Part shown: one piece after another, positions 14,352 through 19,531 of the stretch | Layout: every line of letters starts with the position of its first letter | How positions within the stretch are numbered: position 1 is the stretch's first letter | IMG/VR virus record: IMGVR_UViG_3300046777_000307 | Span: 1-37,107 of that record | DNA: 37,107 nt | Direction: 5' to 3' (one strand) | Source of the DNA: a virus | Program-made: the position numbers and the translations under genes | The notes under the pieces: generated by a model | What the model saw: only the letters and a program-made list of their open reading frames with translations | What the model was told of the DNA's origin: nothing | Databases searched by the model: none

Positions 14352-14526
14352 CTTATTCACTGATTTAGAAATAGCCTATATGCTTGATGTGTTAGAACGC
14401 TTAACACAAAGTGCCGATGGCTATATCGATGATGGTAGTTGGTTAGAACCATTAACCGATGACATTAAAAATGCTAAACAGCTACTAAAAAGTTGTAAAC
14501 GATTACAAGGAAAGGCACTAGCATGA
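14338..14526 (+). CDS. Hypothetical early protein, 62 residues
   Basis: Helical. AGGAAAGGA lies before ATG 14338, and it overlaps the previous gene by 14 bases and the next by ATGA. It contains LFTDLEIAYMLDVLERL. Not recognised. Confidence 0.6.
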   Translation: MKTTNLFTDLEIAYMLDVLERLTQSADGYIDDGSWLEPLTDDIKNAKQLLKSCKRLQGKALA

Positions 14527-14672
14527 AAGCTAAAGTATTGATTATATTAGGTTTATTGTCGCTGATGACTAGCGCTTATGCCTGTCGTAGCGTAATTATA
14601 GACACGCCTAACGGATCAACGGTATGTTTTATCTGTTCTGATGGCAAATACATTAACTGCGAGAAACTATGA
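14523..14672 (+). CDS. Secreted small cysteine protein
   Basis: 49 residues with a clear signal peptide: MKAK, then LIILGLLSLMTSAYA and Cys21. The AYA-C junction could be cut by signal peptidase I, or less likely treated as a lipobox. The mature part has four Cys (CRS, VCFICSD, NCEKL), probably disulphide-linked in the periplasm. Similar short Cys-rich secreted proteins occur in many phages with unknown roles. It is not nested in another frame, so it is not a typical Rz1. Confidence 0.65.
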   Translation: MKAKVLIILGLLSLMTSAYACRSVIIDTPNGSTVCFICSDGKYINCEKL

Positions 14673-14770
14673 AAACAATCTATTGGTGGTTCTGTTTTTA
14701 CCTGATTATGGCTTATGTTGTCTATCACTTAGCCGGTGTAATGCTATGCTATGCTTGGGAATACCTCTAA
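14669..14770 (+). CDS. One-helix membrane peptide, 33 residues
   Basis: Aromatic-rich hydrophobic peptide (MKTIYWWFCFYLIMAYVVYHL...), joined by ATGA to the secreted Cys protein. It is probably a single inner-membrane helix. The pairing with the exported protein upstream suggests a shared envelope role. Confidence 0.5.
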   Translation: MKTIYWWFCFYLIMAYVVYHLAGVMLCYAWEYL

Positions 14771-14861
14771 AACGCATTTAAACGGCTTTAGAGACGATTT
14801 CAGGGACTAGGTAAGGGGTAGGTATATCCTACTATGTTTTAATCGAATTGAGGAGGTTTTA

Positions 14862-15089
14862 ATGCACTGCACAATATGTGATAAATTATTGAATGATTAC
14901 GAATCCACTCGTAAGACCTTAGACGGCAATTATTTGGATATGTGCCAAGATTGCTACACCGGACTCGATGTATTGATTCCGACAATAGACCGTAAAGACC
15001 TATTACACGAAGCTGATATGCCGTCAATGGATCAGATATTTAACGATTACGAGGACTATACAGACTATACAGACAATGATGATCTATGA
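14862..15089 (+). CDS. Small zinc-ribbon early protein
   Basis: 75 residues: CTIC at 3-6 and CQDC around residue 28-31 make a CxxC...CxxC zinc knuckle, and the C-terminus is very acidic (FNDYEDYTDYTDNDDL). GAGGAGG precedes ATG 14862. The 90 bases before it hold a weak dyad GTAGG-TATAT-CCTAC but no clear promoter. It may bind RNA polymerase or nucleic acid, as small phage zinc proteins can, but no evidence fixes this. Confidence 0.7.
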   Translation: MHCTICDKLLNDYESTRKTLDGNYLDMCQDCYTGLDVLIPTIDRKDLLHEADMPSMDQIFNDYEDYTDYTDNDDL

Positions 15090-15176
15090 TGTAGCTACTA
15101 CATAGTAATAATTCTTATGTTATATACATAGTAAAAGCTACGATATAGTTATCTATATAGATGAGGGTATCACAGA

Positions 15177-15254
15177 ATGATTTGTTTGTCAATAGAATAT
15201 GTTGTTTTTATGTCGTTGTTTTTATTAGTGATGTATGATATTGTCGAGGAATAG
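15177..15254 (+). CDS. Possible 25-residue membrane peptide
   Basis: MICLSIEYVVFMSLFLLVMY followed by DIVEE, with GAGGG upstream. One hydrophobic helix. The gene is tiny and could be chance; it fits the style of neighbouring membrane peptides. The preceding A/T-rich stretch 15090-15176 has several TATA-like words but no clear promoter. Confidence 0.35.
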   Translation: MICLSIEYVVFMSLFLLVMYDIVEE

Positions 15255-15262
15255 GAGGATTT

Positions 15263-15436
15263 ATGTCGGAATTAAATAAATGTAATGTTTGCTCTTATGA
15301 GTTCTCATTAGAAGACGAAGGAGGCATACAAGGCTATTTTGGTATCCTTGATGTATCATTCTGTCCGACTTGTTTGTGTTGTATGCAAGATATGTGCGAT
15401 CAATTACAGGAGGGCTTAGACGATGATGTCGCATAA
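15263..15436 (+). CDS. Small CxxC zinc-ribbon protein
   Basis: 57 residues: CNVC at 7-10 and CPTC at 34-37, followed by CC, make a complete zinc ribbon. The region between is acidic and the C-terminus acidic (GLDDDVA). GGAGGA precedes the start. It is the third small Cys-pair protein of this block. Confidence 0.65.
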   Translation: MSELNKCNVCSYEFSLEDEGGIQGYFGILDVSFCPTCLCCMQDMCDQLQEGLDDDVA

Positions 15437-15590
15437 CGAAGAAGCAAGGTATCACTTCATATTGATGGATATGGTTGATTTAATCGGGGATTACGGCTAC
15501 AATACCGTTATGGCGGATCTCGAAGTCGCTATCGCTGATAAGGTCAATCGATTGGTTAGTCGTGCCGTAATGGAGGATCAAGATGAATAA
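15423..15590 (+). CDS. Hypothetical early protein, 55 residues
   Basis: Helical and acidic. GGAGGG lies eight bases before ATG 15423, inside the end of the previous gene. It contains FILMDMVDLIGDYGYNTVM and a helix ending DKVNRLVSRAV. It overlaps the next start by eight bases. Not recognised. Confidence 0.6.
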   Translation: MMSHNEEARYHFILMDMVDLIGDYGYNTVMADLEVAIADKVNRLVSRAVMEDQDE

Positions 15591-15891
15591 TAAATGGACT
15601 AAAGAAAATTTTGAAATTTACGACGCACAAAATCCTGCTATTTGGGAAATGTTTAAGAAGTTTTCTTTGCAAGTAGCATCTAAAAGAAAATACTTTTCAG
15701 CTAAATGTGTATTTCATCGGATTCGGTGGGAAACTGCTATTGGCACTGATGGCGATTATAAAATCGATGATGGCTGGATTAGTCATTACGCTAGAAAGTT
15801 CGCAAAAGAGTATCCAGAACATAAAGAATTATTTCAATTTAGATTGCGTAAAAACAGTTATCATAAATTAGGCGAGGACTCTTATGACTAA
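15583..15891 (+). CDS. Conserved phage protein, 102 residues
   Basis: It contains AIWEMFKKFSLQV, then YFSAKCVFHRIRWETAIGTDGDYKIDDGWISHYAR...YPEHKELFQFR. I recognise this pattern from many phage and prophage genes (RIRW plus Y-AR-F...YPE), always without known function. It is basic in the centre and probably globular alpha/beta. It overlaps its neighbours. Confidence 0.75.
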   Translation: MNNKWTKENFEIYDAQNPAIWEMFKKFSLQVASKRKYFSAKCVFHRIRWETAIGTDGDYKIDDGWISHYARKFAKEYPEHKELFQFRLRKNSYHKLGEDSYD

Positions 15892-16072
15892 AGAACACTA
15901 TGAGAATAAAGCTGATTATCTTGATACGAGAGAACTAGAGTTTCTTATGAGGATAAGAAAATATGAACAAGTGCTACAATCCATCGCTAATGAACAAGTC
16001 GAGTTAAGCCATGACAAAATCAAATGGCAATGTGAGGATCATATTCGATGGGCTAAGGAGGCTCTAAAATGA
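15884..16072 (+). CDS. Hypothetical early protein, 62 residues
   Basis: Helical charged protein; GAGG lies before ATG 15884, which overlaps the previous stop by eight bases. It contains TRELEFLMRIRKYEQVLQSI, a probable short coiled coil. Not recognised. Confidence 0.6.
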   Translation: MTKEHYENKADYLDTRELEFLMRIRKYEQVLQSIANEQVELSHDKIKWQCEDHIRWAKEALK

Positions 16073-16248
16073 AGCTACGCTATGAGGTCAGAGATGAGCA
16101 TAACGAGATTGTGCGGTGCTTTGCTACAAAGCAAGAGGCAGAGGCGCATAAGAAGTTAGACCCGTCGTTTTGGGTGAAGTTTAATAAAGTGCCTAAACGG
16201 AATCTATTTCGTGAGGCATATGAGAGGCTTGGATCATGTCTATTTTGA
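16069..16248 (+). CDS. Hypothetical early protein, 59 residues
   Basis: Basic alpha/beta protein beginning MKLRYEVRDEHNEIVRCF; AAGGAGG lies upstream and ATGA joins it to the previous gene. The strand-turn-strand start followed by a Lys-rich helix (TKQEAEAHKKL) is common among small phage proteins. Not recognised. Confidence 0.58.
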   Translation: MKLRYEVRDEHNEIVRCFATKQEAEAHKKLDPSFWVKFNKVPKRNLFREAYERLGSCLF

Positions 16249-16466
16249 TTCGTGGTTTTATCATTTCAGCGTTTGCTTTTGGTGTGTTAGTGGGCTATAT
16301 TGCCGGTCGTATGGAATGGGCGCATGAGGACTGTTATGACGCTACCGACAAGTATCAGCTCTACGAGGCTTGGCTAAGTGTTAAGAACGGCACTTACCGT
16401 TGTTTTTGGATTGAAAAGGAGTATCCTTGGAGGGTTCGTGTTCAAGGTGTAATTGATGTAAGGTAG
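16236..16466 (+). CDS. Single-pass membrane protein, 76 residues
   Basis: Residues 3-25 (ILIRGFIISAFAFGVLVGYIAG) form one transmembrane helix; the rest is soluble with two Cys and several Trp (YRCFWIEKEYPWRV). It overlaps the previous gene by 13 bases. An inner-membrane protein of unknown role. Confidence 0.62.
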   Translation: MSILIRGFIISAFAFGVLVGYIAGRMEWAHEDCYDATDKYQLYEAWLSVKNGTYRCFWIEKEYPWRVRVQGVIDVR

Positions 16467-16521
16467 CTTTAATACCTATAAGTTATATTAAACTAAACTT
16501 TAATAACCTAGGAGTTATAAT
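16467..16521. repeat. Near-duplicate 23/24-bp segment before a gene
   Basis: 16467-16489 and 16498-16521 are near copies (CTTTAATA...CCTA...AGTTATA), 31 bases apart. The second copy carries the TAGGAG ribosome site of the next gene; the first has TATAAG there instead. Confidence 0.5.
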
Positions 16522-16773
16522 ATGGATTACTATGATGTGAGTTGTGAGTTGGACAAGATCAGTGCTAAGATCGAGTGTTTTAGTGAGATGATTGCGGCAT
16601 TAGGAGAGGCAGAAACCGATACCCGATATAGCGGCACTTATTGGTTTATCTACGACACTGCAAAGCAGTATGTAAGCGAATTAGAAACGCTATCCGGTAA
16701 GGCGATGCAAAACCACATGGTTATTCAGGAAGAACAATTCAAGCAAGAAACAAGGAAAGGGAAGAAGAAATGA
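16522..16773 (+). CDS. Hypothetical early protein, 83 residues
   Basis: Helical charged protein (DYYDVSCELDKISAKIECF, then YWFIYDTAKQYVSELETLSG) with a Lys-rich C-terminus. TAGGAG lies seven bases before ATG 16522. It probably forms a helical bundle. ATGA links it to the next coiled-coil gene. Confidence 0.65.
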   Translation: MDYYDVSCELDKISAKIECFSEMIAALGEAETDTRYSGTYWFIYDTAKQYVSELETLSGKAMQNHMVIQEEQFKQETRKGKKK

Positions 16774-16919
16774 CATTATTGCAACTACCACGAGTAATCG
16801 AAGCCGTTAATGAACTCGGCAAAGAGATTGAAGCATTGAAAGCCAAGGTTCAGGCACTTGAGCAACAAATCGAGATGGCTAAGACCGTAAAAGAAACTGT
16901 AAAGGAGAAGAAGAAATGA
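16770..16919 (+). CDS. Short coiled-coil protein, 49 residues
   Basis: An almost continuous coiled coil: VIEAVNELGKEIEALKAKV followed by QALEQQIEMAKTV, then a Lys-rich tail. ATGA overlaps connect both sides. Likely a dimeric helper protein; no function shown. Confidence 0.58.
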   Translation: MTLLQLPRVIEAVNELGKEIEALKAKVQALEQQIEMAKTVKETVKEKKK

Positions 16920-17080
16920 GCATTCAAGGACACTTAGCTGGAATCATTGAGGCTAACCGTATTAGCGGTGTAACAAGCTATGGCGGCTATCAGTATCGAG
17001 ATGTGCCGGACAATAGACCGAATCCATTATTTGAAAAGATGAAGGAAGAAGCCAAGAATGCTAACGAAGCCAAGAAGTAA
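16916..17080 (+). CDS. Hypothetical protein before primase-helicase
   Basis: 54 residues with a Gly/Tyr-rich centre (TSYGGYQYRDVPDNRPNPLF) and a Lys/Glu C-terminal helix. It overlaps the primase-helicase start by 23 bases, which implies coupled translation. Not recognised. Confidence 0.6.
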   Translation: MSIQGHLAGIIEANRISGVTSYGGYQYRDVPDNRPNPLFEKMKEEAKNANEAKK

Positions 17081-18656
17081 ATTCATTAAGCATATCGCCT
17101 GTGATCGATGCGGTTCGTCCGATGGAAACTCACTCTATGACGATGGACACACCTATTGCCATGTATGCGAAACCTATGTAGATGATGCGGGTGATGTCTC
17201 TACTAAACGAGAAACCAAACCAATGAACAAGGACTTAGAATTCTATGACAATGCTACTGCTAGTGCTATCAGTGATCGTAATATTCATTCGCCTGTTTGC
17301 CTGAAATACGGTGTCAAGCAAGATCCGAATAAGCATTACTATCCTTACTTTGACAATGATGGAGTATTGACGGCGGTTAAGACTCGATTGGTGTCAAGCA
17401 AGTCATTCTCGATTGCCGGAGACTTTAGCAATACGATGCTATTCGGGCAACAATGCTTTCCTAAAGGTGGTCGCTATTTGACGATCTGTGAAGGCGAACT
17501 CGATGCGATGTCAGCATTCCAGATGATGGGTGCGAAGTATCCTGTCGTATCGATCCGTAACGGCGCATCGGCAGCTCTCAAGGACTGCAAGGCGCAGTAT
17601 GAATATATTGACAGTTTCGAGAATATCGTATTGTGTTTTGATTCTGACGAAGCCGGACAGAAGGCTAGTCAGTCCATCGCTGAGTTGTTCGGCGGCAAAG
17701 TTAAGATGATGAAGATGCGAACCGGACTCAAGGATGCCTCTGATTATCTTAAACTCAAAGCCGACAAAGAGTTCTTGGATGACTGGTGGAGGGCTGAGAA
17801 CTATGTGCCTGATGGCATCATTCAAGGCGCTACGCTTTGGGAAGTTGTATCGAAGCCGATTGACAAGGCTGAATGCGATTATCCGTATGAGGCGCTAAAC
17901 AAGCTCACCTATGGCATTCGTAAAGGAGAACTCGTTATGATCACCGCCGGATCGGGACTAGGTAAGTCGCAGTTCTTGCGTGAAATCGTATGGCATATTG
18001 TCAATAAAACTGAAGACAATATCGGCATGATGTTCTTGGAAGAAGGAGTTCGTAAGACGGCTAGGTCGCTGATGTCGTTAGCGGCGAACAAGCCTATTCA
18101 TTTACCTGATATAGAAGTTACTGAAGAGGAGTTAAAAGATGCCTTTGATCGAACACTTGGTACTAACCGCCTTTATCTTTTTGATCATTTTGGAAGTAGC
18201 ACTCTTGACAACATTGTTAATCGTGTCCGTTATATGGCTAAAGGATTGGGATGTGGCTATGTATTCTTGGATCATATTAGTATTATTGTCAGCGGCGGTG
18301 ATGTGGGCGATGAACGAAAAGCTCTTGACGCTATTATGACAAGGCTACGGATGCTGGTTCAGGAAACAGGAATCAGTCTCATTTGCGTATCGCACTTAAA
18401 GCGTCCGGAAAGCAAAGGACACGAGGAAGGCGCAGTAACATCATTGGCTCAGTTGCGAGGCTCAGGCTCGATTGCCCAGCTATCGGACATCGTGATCGGA
18501 CTAGAGCGTAACGGTCAAGCGTTAGATCCTGTTGAGAGAAACACTACTCATGTTAGGGTTTTAAAGAATCGCTTTAGTGGCTACACTGGCGGTGCTGGTG
18601 AATTGCTTTACAATCCATCAACCGGAAGAATGTTAGAAATTAAGGACAGTATATGA
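17058..18656 (+). CDS. T7 gp4-like DNA primase-helicase
   Basis: 532 residues (T7 gp4 is 566). The zinc-binding domain CDRC...CHVC (15-18 and 34-37) has the same spacing as T7. The TOPRIM primase domain shows ICEGELDAMSAF and LCFDSDEAG. The RecA-like helicase has Walker A AGSGLGKS near residue 299, Walker B GYVFLDHISII, and the C-terminal RVLKNRFSGYTG. It unwinds the fork and lays primers for the polymerase gene downstream. Met56 just after the zinc domain could start a short form like T7 gp4B, but has no clear ribosome site. The stop overlaps the next gene by ATGA. Confidence 0.95.
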   Translation: MLTKPRSKFIKHIACDRCGSSDGNSLYDDGHTYCHVCETYVDDAGDVSTKRETKPMNKDLEFYDNATASAISDRNIHSPVCLKYGVKQDPNKHYYPYFDNDGVLTAVKTRLVSSKSFSIAGDFSNTMLFGQQCFPKGGRYLTICEGELDAMSAFQMMGAKYPVVSIRNGASAALKDCKAQYEYIDSFENIVLCFDSDEAGQKASQSIAELFGGKVKMMKMRTGLKDASDYLKLKADKEFLDDWWRAENYVPDGIIQGATLWEVVSKPIDKAECDYPYEALNKLTYGIRKGELVMITAGSGLGKSQFLREIVWHIVNKTEDNIGMMFLEEGVRKTARSLMSLAANKPIHLPDIEVTEEELKDAFDRTLGTNRLYLFDHFGSSTLDNIVNRVRYMAKGLGCGYVFLDHISIIVSGGDVGDERKALDAIMTRLRMLVQETGISLICVSHLKRPESKGHEEGAVTSLAQLRGSGSIAQLSDIVIGLERNGQALDPVERNTTHVRVLKNRFSGYTGGAGELLYNPSTGRMLEIKDSI

Positions 18657-18976
18657 ATGACGATTTATTATCAAAAGCCCTGAAGTATGCTAAGAACGAT
18701 GACTATCATGTTACACGCAAGATCATCACCGATTTGTGTAATGAGATTGAGCGTCTTCGTGAGCTAAATAAAGATGTGTTTAGCAGGATTCAGGATAATA
18801 AAGAAATGTTTAATAACGCTGAACGCTATCTTTGGTTACGGAACTCAGCATGGGATGTGCCGCCAAATGCCTATGCACCGATTGTCGTGCTTAGCGATAA
18901 CAAGATGACTACTTGGGAATGGCTTGACGGCACTGCGCTTGATTTAACAATTGACAAATGGCGTAACGATGCTTAG
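18653..18976 (+). CDS. Conserved phage protein, 107 residues
   Basis: The N-terminal 55 residues are helical; then comes ERYLWLRNSAWDVPPNAYAPIVV...TWEWLDGTALDLTIDKW. The RYLWLRN...LDG-ALD-AID pattern recurs in small proteins of many proteobacterial phages, with no known function. It is coupled to the primase-helicase by ATGA. Confidence 0.72.
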   Translation: MNDDLLSKALKYAKNDDYHVTRKIITDLCNEIERLRELNKDVFSRIQDNKEMFNNAERYLWLRNSAWDVPPNAYAPIVVLSDNKMTTWEWLDGTALDLTIDKWRNDA

Positions 18977-19202
18977 TTTAAAGTGGATTGCAACCTATCT
19001 TTGCCTAGCCGGTATTGCCTTGACCAGCTACAATATCTACCCGATGAACATTGTTCTAAGTGCTATTGGGAGTGCGATGTGGGCTTGGGCAGGATGGAAG
19101 CAGCGAGATAATCCACTATTGATTGTTGAAGCCGTAGCAGTTTTCTTTTATGTATCTGGACTTATTACATGGATGACACAACACAGAGAGTATTTAAGTT
19201 AG
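18969..19202 (+). CDS. Small three-helix membrane protein
   Basis: 77 residues from ATG 18969 (a TTG at 18951 is possible). Three hydrophobic segments, about 5-24, 27-45 and 50-70, with SYNIYPMNI and WAGWKQRDNP loops. The pattern recalls small PnuC-like or DUF6552-type membrane proteins, but I am not sure of the family. It lies between replication genes, which is unusual for a membrane protein. Confidence 0.6.
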   Translation: MLSLKWIATYLCLAGIALTSYNIYPMNIVLSAIGSAMWAWAGWKQRDNPLLIVEAVAVFFYVSGLITWMTQHREYLS

Positions 19203-19507
19203 CACAGGAGTGTATTGAGGAACTGAAGAAGAAAGTCGAATACATACAGTTATTAGAACAATATATTGAGGAGTTAGAAAGTGGTGTGGAAGTGTCCGCC
19301 GTTAAACCTGTTCAATTGGAACAACCTTTGGAAATGGAGAAATCAGATGACAACATGGACGACAGAAGACCGAGTGCAGTGCGTCGAAGAAATGCAAAAG
19401 GAGATCAAGGATCTTCAGGATCGACTGATTCAATCAGAGACGAATTTGACAATAGCGATGGCGGAGATACAGGCACTACGGCATCAACTGATAACCTTGA
19501 CAAATAG
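19169..19507 (+). CDS. Coiled-coil protein with low-complexity overlapped tail
   Basis: 112 residues. Residues 8-40 form a strong coiled coil (AQECIEELKKKVEYIQLLEQ onward). From about residue 60 the sequence turns to Asp, Ser, Gly and Arg low complexity, exactly where a second gene starts in the +1 frame (19347). The tail may be an unselected by-product of the other gene, or this may be the zero-frame part of a frameshift pair. It overlaps the membrane protein gene by 34 bases. Confidence 0.6.
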   Translation: MDDTTQRVFKLAQECIEELKKKVEYIQLLEQYIEELESGVEVSAVKPVQLEQPLEMEKSDDNMDDRRPSAVRRRNAKGDQGSSGSTDSIRDEFDNSDGGDTGTTASTDNLDK

Positions 19508-19517
19508 CCAACATTAG
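19347..19517 (+). CDS. Coiled-coil protein nested in the +1 frame
   Basis: 56 residues from ATG 19347 (TGGAG about eight bases before). It begins MTTWTTEDRVQCVEEM and continues as a regular coiled coil (KEIKDLQDRLIQSETNLTIAM). All but the last ten bases lie within the preceding gene in another frame. An in-frame ATG at 19281 gives an unlikely Trp-rich extension. The regular heptads make this the better-supported reading of the segment. Confidence 0.6.
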   Translation: MTTWTTEDRVQCVEEMQKEIKDLQDRLIQSETNLTIAMAEIQALRHQLITLTNSQH

Positions 19518-19525
19518 TATACAGT
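19497..19525 (+). promoter_or_regulatory. Sigma70-type promoter for DNA polymerase
   Basis: TTGACA (19497-19502), a 17-bp spacer, TACAGT (19520-19525). The -35 box ends a coding frame (its TAG lies three bases on). The start site is predicted at about 19531-19533, that is, on the polymerase ATG itself, which has no ribosome site. Confidence 0.7.
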
Positions 19526-19531
19526 CATTAT

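Noticed and set aside
18951-18984. Promoter from TTGACA at 18951
   Set aside because: It lies in coding sequence and the box 17 bases downstream (TAGTTT) matches poorly.
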